Assembly: GCA_902787185.1 (NCBI GenBank)
Contig: CADAFP010000002.1
Span: 1 to 64,000, forward strand
DNA: 64,000 nucleotides
Direction: 5' to 3'
DNA from: an uncultured Bacteroidales bacterium
Lineage (GTDB): Bacteria > Bacteroidota > Bacteroidia > Bacteroidales > Muribaculaceae
Shown: positions 7,822-17,753 of the stretch, piece after piece
Numbering within the stretch: position 1 is the stretch's first letter
How the letters are laid out: each line of letters begins with the position of its first letter
Program-made: the position numbers and the translations under genes
Notes under the pieces: model-generated
Seen by the model: the letters and a program-made list of their open reading frames with translations, nothing else
What the model was told of the DNA's origin: nothing
Databases searched by the model: none

Positions 7822-8958
7822 TCATTTCAGCATCTCGTCCAGAATGCCGTAGAAGGCGGGATCCTCGCCCACGATGACCTTGGCGACGTTGCCCTCGGGG
7901 TCAATGATGACCTTGGTGGGGAAACCGCGCACGCCATAGAGCGTCAACGGGTTATCGCAGTTCTCGTCATCCTTGTCCCAATAGACGTGGAGCCAGGGAA
8001 GCTCGTGCTTGGCGACAGCAGCTTTCCATTTCTCGACGGTGTCGTTGCAGTCCACGCCCAGGATTTCAAGTTTGTCGTTGTACTTGGCGTAGTATTCCTT
8101 CATCTTGGGCATACCCTTGATGCACCAGCCACACCATGAACCCCAGAAGTCGAGAATCACCCACTTGCCGCGCAGCGAACTCAGTGACAGCGGCTTGCCG
8201 TTGATGTCCATCAGGGTGAAATCGGGAGCCATATTGCCCTCAAGCCCCTCTTGGCGAGCCTTGTCGGCTTCTTCCTTCTTGGCTGCGGCAAGAATTCCCT
8301 TGTACATATTGGCGGCAACGCTATTGCGCACACGCTCACTCAGCAATGCGGCACCCTCTTCCATGTTCTTGGTGTCGGAGCCCAAGTCGGAGAGCAGCAA
8401 AGCCGACACTTCACTATCGGGATGGGCTTTGACATAGCCAAGCACCACATCGGCCACAGCCTGTTCCAGGGCAGGGTATTTCTCATCAAACTCTCTGTTT
8501 ATCTCCTCCTCGGGAACACCCGATTCAAACTTGTCACGGCACTCGTTGATAAAGTCGCGTGCGGCCTGTTGAGGACCATCGACAAGCTTGGATGCCTCTT
8601 GATAATCGACATAGAACTGTGAACCTCCAAGAGTGTAACCGTCGGCTCCGCCCTCGATGACAGCATGCTCACCAGGCAGAGCAGGAAGGGAAAACGAATT
8701 GTCTCTGCTCAATCGTCCATCCTCCAGTCCGAACACATAAAGCGTAGCCACATCATTCAGGTCGAACGTCATGTTCAACTTATCACCAACGACGGCTCGC
8801 ATTTCCTGAACCAGCATTTCACCGCTGGCATCTTGCAGGAAAACCTTCACCGAGTCGCCCAGACCCTTGAAAGAACCAGTCACCGTGAATTTACCGTCCT
8901 GGGCCATTGCACCCAGCATCATCATGCCCGTGAGCATGGCCAAAATCAATTTCTTCAT
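7822..8958 (-). CDS. TlpA-like thioredoxin-fold protein (paralogue 2)
   Basis: Same architecture as the 6602 gene: signal peptide (residues 1-19), DUF4369-like beta domain, helical middle and TlpA thioredoxin domain with CGWC at 276-279. The 378-residue length differs by one from its neighbour. About 85% or more of the thioredoxin-domain residues appear identical by eye between the two, including the stretch after CGWC, while the first 120 residues share only the general pattern. This suggests tandem duplication with later divergence of the recognition domain or gene conversion of the catalytic one. It is 86 bp from the 6602 gene and 85 bp from the truncated paralogue at 9044. Confidence 0.85.
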   Translation of the reverse strand: MKKLILAMLTGMMMLGAMAQDGKFTVTGSFKGLGDSVKVFLQDASGEMLVQEMRAVVGDKLNMTFDLNDVATLYVFGLEDGRLSRDNSFSLPALPGEHAVIEGGADGYTLGGSQFYVDYQEASKLVDGPQQAARDFINECRDKFESGVPEEEINREFDEKYPALEQAVADVVLGYVKAHPDSEVSALLLSDLGSDTKNMEEGAALLSERVRNSVAANMYKGILAAAKKEEADKARQEGLEGNMAPDFTLMDINGKPLSLSSLRGKWVILDFWGSWCGWCIKGMPKMKEYYAKYNDKLEILGVDCNDTVEKWKAAVAKHELPWLHVYWDKDDENCDNPLTLYGVRGFPTKVIIDPEGNVAKVIVGEDPAFYGILDEMLK

Positions 8959-9043
8959 ATCAGATGTTCTATTTTGTTTCGTTCAAATCACAATGCAAAT
9001 CCACATATCATCGTGAGATTTGCAAAATGAAAACATATTAATA

Positions 9044-9691
9044 TCAAAATTGAGGCATCATCAGCTTTCTCTCTTTCACGGCGGCAAGTTTAGCCTTAAA
9101 CAAGTTGGCGACCACACTGTTATGCACTCGCTCAGTCAGCATGGCATCGCCCCGCTCAATATCCGCATCTTCGCCAAAAATTGCCAGCAGTGCTGCCGAT
9201 GCTTCCTGGTCGGGATGATTCTTGACATAGGCCAATAAGGCTTCTTCATAATTGTTGAGCACTTCCAGATACCTATCACTATGAGCGTCCTGTTCAAAAA
9301 GCTCAAGCGCTTGAGGCTCGATAGCCTGAACAGCTTCATCATAGTCTATATAAAACTGCGAACCACCCAAACCGTAATAAGGCTCACCCTCCATATAAAA
9401 AAGGACTGTATCACCAGGAATGGCAGGTACTATATGATGTCTCTGGTAACCCTCTTGGCCATCGACCACAATGAGCAACGCAGCATCCTTCAGATCAAAC
9501 GACAACTCCATCATCTCAGCACTTGCGGCACGAGTCTCCTCGTATAGGAGTTGATATCCACAATCAACGACCTGAAATTTCACCGACTCGTCCTCGCATA
9601 AGAACCAGCCCTGTACTATGAATTTCCCACCCTGTGCCATTGCGCCCAGCGCCATCATGCCCACAAGCATGGACAAAACAATCCTCTTCAT
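9044..9691 (-). CDS. Truncated TlpA-like paralogue without thioredoxin domain
   Basis: The start chosen at 9691 gives the same signal peptide as the two paralogues (MKRIVLSMLVGMMALGAMAQ); an in-frame ATG at 9769 would add 26 unrelated residues. The 215-residue product contains the DUF4369-like domain and the helical linker (to SVVANLFKAKLAAVKERK) and then stops, exactly where paralogues continue into the thioredoxin domain. There is no CxxC. Either a 3' deletion has left a pseudogene or the product works as a stand-alone binding domain. The reading frame is otherwise intact, which argues mildly for function. Confidence 0.7.
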   Translation of the reverse strand: MKRIVLSMLVGMMALGAMAQGGKFIVQGWFLCEDESVKFQVVDCGYQLLYEETRAASAEMMELSFDLKDAALLIVVDGQEGYQRHHIVPAIPGDTVLFYMEGEPYYGLGGSQFYIDYDEAVQAIEPQALELFEQDAHSDRYLEVLNNYEEALLAYVKNHPDQEASAALLAIFGEDADIERGDAMLTERVHNSVVANLFKAKLAAVKERKLMMPQF

Positions 9692-9797
9692 AATCGTAAT
9701 TATTTGGTTTTTTGAATGATTTACTGTGGCAAAGATAGTAAGAATCATATCAATACCCAAATTTTTCAAGAAAACTCACAGCAATCCTTTTTCAAGA

Positions 9798-9826
9798 TTC
9801 GGGTGACTGGCATGCAGTCACCCGAA
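9798..9826 (-). terminator. Perfect 12-bp hairpin downstream of the 9875 gene
   Basis: Arms 9798-9809 and 9815-9826 (TTCGGGTGACTG / CAGTCACCCGAA) with a 5-nt loop. On the minus strand it lies just after the fourth TlpA-like gene and before the truncated paralogue, so it likely separates the SusCD-TlpA transcript from the trailing genes. No long T run follows. Confidence 0.6.
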
Positions 9827-9874
9827 CCATGAACAAAAACATAGATTACTCGAATCTCATGTGAGTGCCCGTTT

Positions 9875-11056
9875 CTATTTGCCGAGGAGTTCGGCGAGTT
9901 TTTGGGCGAGAGCCTCGCCACGGGCGTTTTCGCCTGATTCAATCACTGTCAGGTTCTCGGCATCAAGCAGGAACATGGCAGGGATGGAACGCACCTTATA
10001 GGCATCGGCAGCGCCCATGCGGTCCAGGTAGTTGGGCCACTGCAGTTGTTCCTGTTCCACGGCCTTGCGCCATGCGGCCTCATTTTGGTCAATACTGATG
10101 CTCACTACCTCAAGGCCCTTGTCCTTATAGAGCTCGTACTGTTTCTTGACATTGGGAATCTCCTTGCGGCAGGGCCCGCACCACGAAGCCCAAAAGTCGA
10201 TGAGCAACAGCTTTTTGCCCTTGGCAAGTTCTTCAAGCGTCAGTTCCTTACCGTCATCGCCTTTCACGGTCAACGATTTGGCTTTCTGGCCCGTGACACC
10301 GGCTGGCATCATCTCATCAATCATCTTCTTGCCGTACCAGCTCTGCTGTGCCTCAGGCGAGAGTGAGTCATACAGGGGCTTGTCGGCGGCAGTGAAGTAA
10401 GTCCACAAGTAGATGGCCATCATGGGGCCCCAATAGGTGTCCTTGTTCTCTTCAACGATGCCCTTGTAGGTCTCCTCTACCTTGGCAAAGAAGTCCTTCT
10501 CGGCCTTTTCGAAGGCCTTGTAGTCCTCGGTCTCCATGATCTGCTTCTCGCGGGCAGCGTCCTTGGCCGTGCGGGCCTCATTGACCTGCTGGATGACCTG
10601 GGCATACTTCTCGTGATTATCGTTGAAGAGCTTGTCGAGGTCGGCGCGGCGTTGCTTGTAGCCATTGAGTTTGTCGGTCAGCGGTGAACCCTTGACAGTA
10701 ACGTCCCAAGTGTAATTGGTCACTCCGTTCTGGTCGGGTTCGCCCTTGGTGGCTTTGCCCTCGATAGAGATATTGCCTTTCTCGAGCATGAAAGTCTCCA
10801 TTCCAATGGCATCCTTAACCATGAGGTTGACACAGATGGGCATCGGCAGACTATCGGCCATTTCTCCCTCGAAGGTGAATTTTCCACCATTGACAGTAGC
10901 CTCGGCAATCGGGGCCTCATTATCATGGCTCATGGGCACAAGTTGCACAACGGTGCCATCGTCCAGACCGGTCACGTTACCCTCAACCTTATACTGACGG
11001 GAATTACAACTGCAAACGAGCATGCACAACAGACATGCAAATAATACGTTCTTCAT
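9875..11056 (-). CDS. TlpA-like thioredoxin-fold lipoprotein
   Basis: Predicted lipoprotein: the signal peptide ends in LVCSC (Cys17), so the mature protein is membrane-anchored. A DUF4369 beta domain covers about residues 20-130, a charged helical region 130-250 follows, and the C-terminal TlpA/AhpC-TSA domain carries CGPC at 293-296 with SIPA as the cis-proline loop. The 393-residue length is usual for this Bacteroidales family. It lies 14 bp after SusD on the same strand, so it is the first cargo gene of the SusCD operon. Its CGPC differs from the CGWC of the other two thioredoxins, which implies a different redox potential or partner (inference). Confidence 0.88.
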   Translation of the reverse strand: MKNVLFACLLCMLVCSCNSRQYKVEGNVTGLDDGTVVQLVPMSHDNEAPIAEATVNGGKFTFEGEMADSLPMPICVNLMVKDAIGMETFMLEKGNISIEGKATKGEPDQNGVTNYTWDVTVKGSPLTDKLNGYKQRRADLDKLFNDNHEKYAQVIQQVNEARTAKDAAREKQIMETEDYKAFEKAEKDFFAKVEETYKGIVEENKDTYWGPMMAIYLWTYFTAADKPLYDSLSPEAQQSWYGKKMIDEMMPAGVTGQKAKSLTVKGDDGKELTLEELAKGKKLLLIDFWASWCGPCRKEIPNVKKQYELYKDKGLEVVSISIDQNEAAWRKAVEQEQLQWPNYLDRMGAADAYKVRSIPAMFLLDAENLTVIESGENARGEALAQKLAELLGK

Positions 11057-11070
11057 TTCATTATCATCAT

Positions 11071-12483
11071 TTAGCGTTCAACATTCTGAGTTACAGTGCC
11101 ATTGCCCGAGTTCTTCACAGCACCCATGGGGAAGGGCATTACCCACATGTGACTGCTGGGCGAGAGCGAGTAGTTCTTGCCACCCTCGACCTTGGTCAAG
11201 GTGCGGGCATGAGCCGGCTCAAGGTTCAAGCGTCGAGCGTCACAGAAGGGGATAATCGTCTGCACCAAAGCATCTCCCTTGACCTTGATGATCAAGTCGA
11301 TAGCGGCATCAGCATTGGCAGCGGCGAGTGCCTGATAGTACTCGGGGAGGATGCGTTTCTGGCGCACCTTGTTGAGCACCTCCATCGCACCGGCAACATT
11401 CCCCGTGCGAGCCATGCACTCGGCCTGGATGAGATATACCTCGGTCGTGGTCAAGCCACCACGGTTGAAGTAACCGCCCATATTGGGGTTATAATAGGTG
11501 GCACCTGCCATGGTGCGGATTTTCCACCGGCTCATGAAATGGGCATCGCCCTGCTCAAAACGGTTACCACGGTCTTCACGCATCTGGAGGTCGTTGCCCG
11601 AGTAGGAATTGTTGCCATGACAGAAGATATAGTTCTCCACATAGTCAAAACCCATGGGCGAAGGGATGGTCTGATAGACATCAGGAGCACTCAGCACGGC
11701 AGCATTGTCATTATAGAACGCTACCCAGTCAAACAATTGATTGTTGCGCTTCAGCGCCTCGGCTGCAGCGGTCAGTGCTTCCTGGTAATTGCCCATCTGC
11801 AGATTGACGCGCGCGGCCAGCGCATAGGCCGTCGCCTTGTCGGCATAGAGCACGTTTAACGCCTTGTCGGGCAGAGCGGGCAAAGCCTCGTTGATGTCCT
11901 GAAGAATGAAATCATAGATTCCCTGAACCGAGGGCTGCGTGTAGGAAGCGCCCACCTCGGCACTGGTAATCAGGGGCACACCGCCATCGGTAGCCGCCGT
12001 CGCAGCGTTATAGGTCTTGGCATAATAGTTCACGAGGGTGAAATATTTCATAGCCCTCAAGATCTTGGCTTGGGCAATGACCTGACCACGCTCGGCATCG
12101 GTGGCCTCGGTTGCTGTGGGCGCATTCTCGATGAGCAAATTGGCGGTAGAGATACCGGCATATCCATTGTAATAGGTCGTCTCATCGCTCTTGTTCATGG
12201 CAATGCGGTCAGCACTCTCATTCCAGAAGTAGTTGGCGTTCCACAACTCATAATAGGACAGGTTGCCCTCCGAGACATAGCGGTCGTTGAGCAGCAGTAG
12301 CGCTTGGGTCACATCTTCACGGCAATTGGTGTACTCATCGGCAAGCATGACCGAGAAGTCGTTGAGCGTGGTGGGAATCTTCTGTCCCTTGGGCACATTG
12401 CTCAGATAATCATCACAACTGCACAAGCATGCAAGCAGCACCAGGCAGGAGCCTAAAAGCAGTCTATTTATCTTGGTTTTCAT
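11071..12483 (-). CDS. SusD/RagB-type surface lipoprotein
   Basis: Outer-membrane surface lipoprotein that captures substrate and caps the SusC channel. The signal peptide ends in the lipobox LACLCSC; the start at 12483 (MKTKINRLLLG) places it correctly, 9 bp inside the longest frame. The body shows SusD features: TPR-like helices, with NLLIENA and an AKILRAMKYFTLVNYYAKTY motif near residues 115-150. At 470 residues it is within family range. It follows SusC by about 40 bp. The transported ligand cannot be read from the sequence; no glycoside hydrolase or protease gene is in the operon, unlike a classic polysaccharide utilisation locus. Confidence 0.9.
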   Translation of the reverse strand: MKTKINRLLLGSCLVLLACLCSCDDYLSNVPKGQKIPTTLNDFSVMLADEYTNCREDVTQALLLLNDRYVSEGNLSYYELWNANYFWNESADRIAMNKSDETTYYNGYAGISTANLLIENAPTATEATDAERGQVIAQAKILRAMKYFTLVNYYAKTYNAATAATDGGVPLITSAEVGASYTQPSVQGIYDFILQDINEALPALPDKALNVLYADKATAYALAARVNLQMGNYQEALTAAAEALKRNNQLFDWVAFYNDNAAVLSAPDVYQTIPSPMGFDYVENYIFCHGNNSYSGNDLQMREDRGNRFEQGDAHFMSRWKIRTMAGATYYNPNMGGYFNRGGLTTTEVYLIQAECMARTGNVAGAMEVLNKVRQKRILPEYYQALAAANADAAIDLIIKVKGDALVQTIIPFCDARRLNLEPAHARTLTKVEGGKNYSLSPSSHMWVMPFPMGAVKNSGNGTVTQNVER

Positions 12484-12525
12484 ATCTCTCAATATTATAG
12501 TTGTTTGTTATTATTCTCTCGTTTT

Positions 12526-15500
12526 TTAGAAATCCAGATAGAGGCCGAAGACATAGTTGGGAGCATTGTAGCCACCCAGCAGGTACTTAGCCGATGTGCT
12601 CTTGGCAAACGTCACGGCATTCTCCACATTGAACTGGAGGCGCGCACGGCTCAGGCTGATGTTACGCAACCAAGCGTTGGGGATATTGTAGGACAGCGAG
12701 ATGTTGGCAAGGCGCAGGTTGGTCGCACTGATGACATTATTGTCGGCATAACCGTAAATCGTGCGCGATGCGTCACTGAACAGAGGATTCTCACCAAAGA
12801 TGGCAGCGGGGATGTCGGTCATGGCCTCGTCGCCCGGCTGACGCCAACGGTTGGCAATGTCCTTGTTGACAGCACCCAGAGCGGTCACATAGCTCCACAG
12901 CGTGTAGTTATAGGCCGAGTTGAGCATGGGCAGGTCGGTATTGCGCATCTTGTGTCCACCCTGGAACAGCCATAAGCAAGAGAGGCCAAACTGCTTGTAA
13001 CCCAAGTGGAGGTTAAGCGATGCCATATGTGTAGGCTCGGTGCTGCCGGCATAGATGATGGCAGCGAGGTCCGAGGGGTTATAGGTAACAGCCTCGCCAG
13101 CAGCATCCAGCACCTGGGGCAGACCATCAGCACTCAGGCCAGCCCACTTATAGGCATAGATGGCATTGTAGGGGTTACCCACGATGGGATAAGCATCGGG
13201 ATAGTCAAGTTGGAGGAAATAAACCGGGGCCTCCACATTGACATAGACCACCTTGTTCTTGTTGTAGCTATAGGTTACCGTAGCGTCGAAGTTGAAGTCA
13301 GCCGAGCGGACAATCTGACCGTTCAGGGTGAGTTCCACACCACGGTTGCGCATCTTGCCGTTATTGATGCTATAGGTCGTGTAGCCAAAGCCCTCGGTGG
13401 GCACACCCATCGTGTTGGCCAGCAAGTCGGTACCCATCTTGTTATAGAACTCGATGCTACCGTTCAGGCGATTGCTCAACACTGCGAAATCCAGACCGAT
13501 GTTGGTCGTGGTGGTTTTTTCCCAACGCAGGGTGGGATTGGGACGGGTGTTCACCGAACCATAGACGCCACCCACATTGGTGTTATTGTAGTAGCTGGCG
13601 GTCATGTAGGGGGCCGAGTCCTTAGCAATGTTACCGGCGATACCATAAGAAGCACGCAGCTTGAGGCGGTCCACCCAGCTGACATGGAACCAGGGCTCAC
13701 GGTCGATGTTCCAACCGGCACCAATACTCCAAATGGGCTTGTTCTGGTATTTGGAGCCTGTTCCCCACAAGTTGGAGCGGTCCCAACGGATGCTTGCCGA
13801 GAACATGTATTTGTTATCATAGGTATAGGCCGCGTTGGCGAAGAGCGAGACGAAGCGGTTATCGATATTGCGCAATGATGCGAAATCGCTGGCATCCAAG
13901 CCATAGCCCCCCATCAGGCCATAAGTGTTGTTCAATACACTCTGGTCTACCAACGAGAAGGTGAGCATATCGGGGTCATAATTGTAGAGCGTGCTGTTAT
14001 CATAGTCGATGACCGTCTTGCGCACCTCATGACCCAACAAGGCTACCAGATTGTGCTTGTCGGCAAAGGTGTTCTCATAATTCAACTGCTGGCGGAAGGT
14101 ATAGGCCTTGGACGTCTGGTTGGCGCGGAAAAAGATGTTACCTAAGGGCACATTCAATGTCGCTACACCCGATCCATAATCATCGCTGGCGTACTGACCG
14201 ACCAAATCACGGACATGGAAACTGTCCTTGTCGTAGAGCTGATGCGTCCTATCGTAGGCATACTCATATTGGAACATCACATTATACTTGAAGTTCATGG
14301 GCAGATTAATATCCATCTTAGCATAATTGCGGCTGATGAACTCATTATTGGTGCGGATATTGCGACCGATCTCATCAAGCGGTGTGATGTTGTAATCGGG
14401 AAGGCCATAGCCGGTGAGGATAGCAAGGTCTGAAGCACCGAGCCGGGATTCCTGAGTCGAGGTGAAATTGGTGCCGTCATCGTTGCGCAGACGGTCATAG
14501 GGCATATAAGCATAACCCGGACTCATGGGGTCATAAGCCTGCACATTAGACTTCCTGTAGAATGTATAGGCACCGACGTTCATCGTCAACCAATCGGTTA
14601 TATCCAGTTGGTCGCGCAGGTCAATGTCCCACGAATTGTCGTTGGTGAACTTGTCGTTCATCTTGTTGTTGCGGTAGGTGACCGCTGCACGGAAATTGTT
14701 GTTGTCGCTTGCACGGCCCACACTCAGATGATACTGCTGGTAGAAGGCGTCACGCTTGGCATACTTGGCCACATCATCAAAGTAGCGGTAGCCCTGTGCA
14801 GCCAGCTGGTTGAGGCGGCTCTCCATCTCGCTCTGGGTGATGTTGCCGGCATAGTAGTTGGCGATGGTCTGAATACCCTGTGAGGTATAAACCTTATCAT
14901 TGATGATTGAACGGGCATAGTCGGCGGCACCCTCGCCTTGCAGATTGGGATTGGTGGCAGCCCACTCACGTTCCAGGTCGATGATGTCGGCAGCATCGGT
15001 CAGGCGATTCTTGTTGAAGGAATAGGGATGCCAGGTCAATGACGTGTTAAAAGAGACATTGGTGCGCTTGCCCTTAGCCTTCTTGGTCACGATGACAACG
15101 ACACCATTGGCGGCACGTGCACCATAAATACTGGCGGCGGCAGCATCCTTGAGGACGGTAACGCTCTCAATCTCATTGATATCGAGATTGGGCACACTCT
15201 CGTTCAGCCTACCCCACTCGTCATAGCGGGTCGATTCTACGGGGAAGCCATCAATCACATACAACGGATTGGTCACACCGTTCATGGTCGTGGTACCACG
15301 AATGAGATTGCTCTGAGTGTTGAAACCGGCCACCTCACCCTCAAGCAGTTGAGACAGGTTGTCATAGCGCTTGGTCAGGAGGTTGTCGGCGGTCACCTTG
15401 GCAAACGAACCCGTGGCTCTCTCCTTGGAAATCTGTTGATAACCCGTCACTACCACATCGTCCATCACATTGGCATTATCCTCGAGGATGAGCACGCTGT

Positions 15501-16023
15501 TACTGGAAGTGGCTTTGCGCTCGACAGTTTTCTTACCGATATAGGAATACACGAGCGTGCTGTTGGGATCAACATTCTCCAGCACATAGTTACCATCCAA
15601 GTCGGTCACAGTGCCGTTGTCAGTACCAGAGACGCGAACGGTAACGCCGATGAGCGGTTCACCGTCGGCATCCAGCACCTGGCCCTTGACTGTACGCTTG
15701 GGTCCGGCAGCGCCAGCACGATCGTTGCTCTTGGAGACCTGGATAAAGCGACCGTCAACTTTGCTGGTGAGCGGCAACCCCTTAATGAGTGCCTTGACCG
15801 CATCGGGAGCGGTGGCGTTAGTCACATCGACTGTCACTTTATAATCCTTGACAGCCTCATAGGGATAATTAATCTTGTAATAACCTGATTGTTGCTCTAC
15901 TTGCCTGAAAGCATTGGGCAACGGCGTCTGGCTGACTTTGAGAGTCACCTTCTGCCCCTGTGCCAATATCGCCAGCGGCAATATCAGCAAGCACAACAGT
16001 GCGATGAGTTTTCTCTTATTCAT
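12526..16023 (-). CDS. SusC/RagA TonB-dependent transporter with STN domain
   Basis: Large outer-membrane transporter, 1165 residues. In order: signal peptide (1-21); a secretin/TonB short N-terminal (STN) domain at about 25-100; a carboxypeptidase-regulatory-like domain at about 112-195 (GQVLDADGEPLIGVTVRV); a TonB plug from about 205 to 315 with the SusC-specific segment around SIYGARAANGVVVI; then a 22-strand barrel ending in aromatic residues (GLYLDF). The STN domain is the module that signals to FecR-type anti-sigma factors, and fecR and sigma genes lie immediately upstream in the same direction. This makes it a transporter that reports on its own ligand (family knowledge). The ligand is unknown. 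Confidence 0.95.
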   Translation of the reverse strand: MNKRKLIALLCLLILPLAILAQGQKVTLKVSQTPLPNAFRQVEQQSGYYKINYPYEAVKDYKVTVDVTNATAPDAVKALIKGLPLTSKVDGRFIQVSKSNDRAGAAGPKRTVKGQVLDADGEPLIGVTVRVSGTDNGTVTDLDGNYVLENVDPNSTLVYSYIGKKTVERKATSSNSVLILEDNANVMDDVVVTGYQQISKERATGSFAKVTADNLLTKRYDNLSQLLEGEVAGFNTQSNLIRGTTTMNGVTNPLYVIDGFPVESTRYDEWGRLNESVPNLDINEIESVTVLKDAAAASIYGARAANGVVVIVTKKAKGKRTNVSFNTSLTWHPYSFNKNRLTDAADIIDLEREWAATNPNLQGEGAADYARSIINDKVYTSQGIQTIANYYAGNITQSEMESRLNQLAAQGYRYFDDVAKYAKRDAFYQQYHLSVGRASDNNNFRAAVTYRNNKMNDKFTNDNSWDIDLRDQLDITDWLTMNVGAYTFYRKSNVQAYDPMSPGYAYMPYDRLRNDDGTNFTSTQESRLGASDLAILTGYGLPDYNITPLDEIGRNIRTNNEFISRNYAKMDINLPMNFKYNVMFQYEYAYDRTHQLYDKDSFHVRDLVGQYASDDYGSGVATLNVPLGNIFFRANQTSKAYTFRQQLNYENTFADKHNLVALLGHEVRKTVIDYDNSTLYNYDPDMLTFSLVDQSVLNNTYGLMGGYGLDASDFASLRNIDNRFVSLFANAAYTYDNKYMFSASIRWDRSNLWGTGSKYQNKPIWSIGAGWNIDREPWFHVSWVDRLKLRASYGIAGNIAKDSAPYMTASYYNNTNVGGVYGSVNTRPNPTLRWEKTTTTNIGLDFAVLSNRLNGSIEFYNKMGTDLLANTMGVPTEGFGYTTYSINNGKMRNRGVELTLNGQIVRSADFNFDATVTYSYNKNKVVYVNVEAPVYFLQLDYPDAYPIVGNPYNAIYAYKWAGLSADGLPQVLDAAGEAVTYNPSDLAAIIYAGSTEPTHMASLNLHLGYKQFGLSCLWLFQGGHKMRNTDLPMLNSAYNYTLWSYVTALGAVNKDIANRWRQPGDEAMTDIPAAIFGENPLFSDASRTIYGYADNNVISATNLRLANISLSYNIPNAWLRNISLSRARLQFNVENAVTFAKSTSAKYLLGGYNAPNYVFGLYLDF

Positions 16024-16129
16024 TTGAAATACAGATTTAGTTTAAGATTTAACTTATTCTGTCTTTTAATACTGAGAAAAAATAAGCGGGGTACAAGACT
16101 CCGCTTCATATCCGAAATTTTAACATTTT

Positions 16130-17200
16130 TTAATTGATGATGACCATATTGCCATCCACCTCGGCATGGACAACGCCCAGCGCATTGAGGTTTGCAATGG
16201 CCTCCCGCAGGCTCTTGCTTCGCTCGACAACGAAGTGCAGGCGCACCTGCATCTTGCTCGTATCATCAAACGAGACGTTCACCCCATACCACCTGGCCAA
16301 TTCCCGCATGATGAAGAGCAGCGATTGATTATCAAAGTAGAAGAAGCCCTCTTTCCACTGTGTGATGGGATAAGTATCTACGGCCTTGACCGCCAGTTGC
16401 GAGCCTGCAAGTGCTGCCTGCTCACCCGGTGACAACACCTTGGTCAGGTCGCCAGAGTTGACCTGCACACGCCCTGAAACAAGCGTGACCGACGCGTCGC
16501 GGCTGGAATAGGCCCGCACATTGAATGCTGTGCCCAGCACGCGAGTCGTCAGGTAATCGGTGTGTACAATGAAGGGGCGCTTGGCGTCCTTTTTCACTTC
16601 AAAATAGGCTTCGCCCTTGAGACGAACCTCACGCGTATTGCCATTGAAGCGGTCCGGGAACTCCAGGCGGCTCTCGGCATTCATCCACACTTGGGTGCCG
16701 TCGGCGAGCGTCAGGTGATAATCTTGTCCGCGGGGAACAGAAAGGGCCATCAGTTGGGCTGGCGTTACGGCCTCGGCCGATTTGTCAAGGGCCATTTCCT
16801 CCTCAACGTGCCGTGCTTGACCGTCGGCAGTGGTGATTGTCACCTCATCAACACTGTCGGAAACATTAATGGCAAATGAGTCGGCATTCACATTGACAGG
16901 CACAGACACCTGCGAGCCCGACCAGAATTGATAACCCACCATCAACGCCAGCACAGCGGCGATGCCAGCGGCCCAGCTGATATAGGGACGCGCCCTGTGC
17001 CACAGCGAAGGTGTGGTCTGGTGTGACGTTTCCTCTTCCTGTTCAACGGCAGGCAACTCCAGTTGCTGGCACACGTCGTGCCATGCAGCCTCGACATCGG
17101 GAGCACTGGCATGCTCACGGTTCAAGGCACTCTGCAATTCCCATTGTTCCAACGGAGAGAGCGGTTCTTGTCCTTCAATATGTTTGTTGTCATGTTCCAT
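16130..17200 (-). CDS. FecR-type anti-sigma factor
   Basis: Inner-membrane regulator of the ECF sigma factor encoded 4 bp upstream. The N-terminal cytoplasmic segment (residues 1-78) holds the usual W-rich sigma-binding region. One transmembrane helix lies at about 79-98. The periplasmic FecR domain spans about 145-240 (LADGTQVWMNAESRLEFP, EVRLKGEAYFEV), and a DUF4974 domain that contacts the STN domain lies at the C-terminus (about 285-355). The 356-residue length is typical. It is situated between the sigma gene and the STN-bearing SusC, the standard order for trans-envelope signalling loci. Confidence 0.93.
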   Translation of the reverse strand: MEHDNKHIEGQEPLSPLEQWELQSALNREHASAPDVEAAWHDVCQQLELPAVEQEEETSHQTTPSLWHRARPYISWAAGIAAVLALMVGYQFWSGSQVSVPVNVNADSFAINVSDSVDEVTITTADGQARHVEEEMALDKSAEAVTPAQLMALSVPRGQDYHLTLADGTQVWMNAESRLEFPDRFNGNTREVRLKGEAYFEVKKDAKRPFIVHTDYLTTRVLGTAFNVRAYSSRDASVTLVSGRVQVNSGDLTKVLSPGEQAALAGSQLAVKAVDTYPITQWKEGFFYFDNQSLLFIMRELARWYGVNVSFDDTSKMQVRLHFVVERSKSLREAIANLNALGVVHAEVDGNMVIIN

Positions 17201-17204
17201 TACG

Positions 17205-17753
17205 CTAATTCATACAAGCCAACAGCAAAAGTGGTACAAACTTTAACATTTTTTTACCCAAGGATACGCGCATTTGGGCAAACGAACGTTGCACAATCTT
17301 CTTCACCCCATCAACGGTAATTCCCATCTGGTCAGCAACTTCCTGATTGCTCTTCTGCTCATAAAACCGCAAGTATAACACTCGTCTAACACGTTCAGGT
17401 TGCCGGTTCAACTCAGCCTTGATGGCATCGATTCGGGCCTCGTATTCTTCCCAATCGGTATCACTGTAGTGTTCCAATTCTTGAATCACCTCCTCAATCA
17501 GCGGCACATGTCGGCTGCGGTGACGCAACTGGTCCAAACTGCGGTTGCGCACACTAGTATAAAGGTAGGACAATGCGGTATCCAGAGCTACCTTGTCTCG
17601 TAATCGCCACACGTTGACAAACACGTCGCTCACCACATCGCGAGCCACGTCCTCATTGTGAACGATGTCAAGGGAATGATAATACAGCCGCTCAAAATTC
17701 TGCTTGAACAGCTGCTCATATTCTCGAACCGTCATGGTTGTCCCCTGAGTCAT
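17205..17753 (-). CDS. ECF RNA polymerase sigma factor
   Basis: A 182-residue sigma-70 family factor of the Bacteroidetes ECF type. Region 2 covers about residues 10-75 (DVVSDVFVNVWR) and region 4 about 110-165, with the HTH in NQEVADQMGITVDGVKKIV. A hydrophobic C-terminal tail (FVPLLLLACM) follows, common in this subfamily. It starts the minus-strand cascade sigma-FecR-SusC-SusD-TlpA and is expected to drive the SusCD promoter after signal transfer through FecR. Confidence 0.94.
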   Translation of the reverse strand: MTQGTTMTVREYEQLFKQNFERLYYHSLDIVHNEDVARDVVSDVFVNVWRLRDKVALDTALSYLYTSVRNRSLDQLRHRSRHVPLIEEVIQELEHYSDTDWEEYEARIDAIKAELNRQPERVRRVLYLRFYEQKSNQEVADQMGITVDGVKKIVQRSFAQMRVSLGKKMLKFVPLLLLACMN

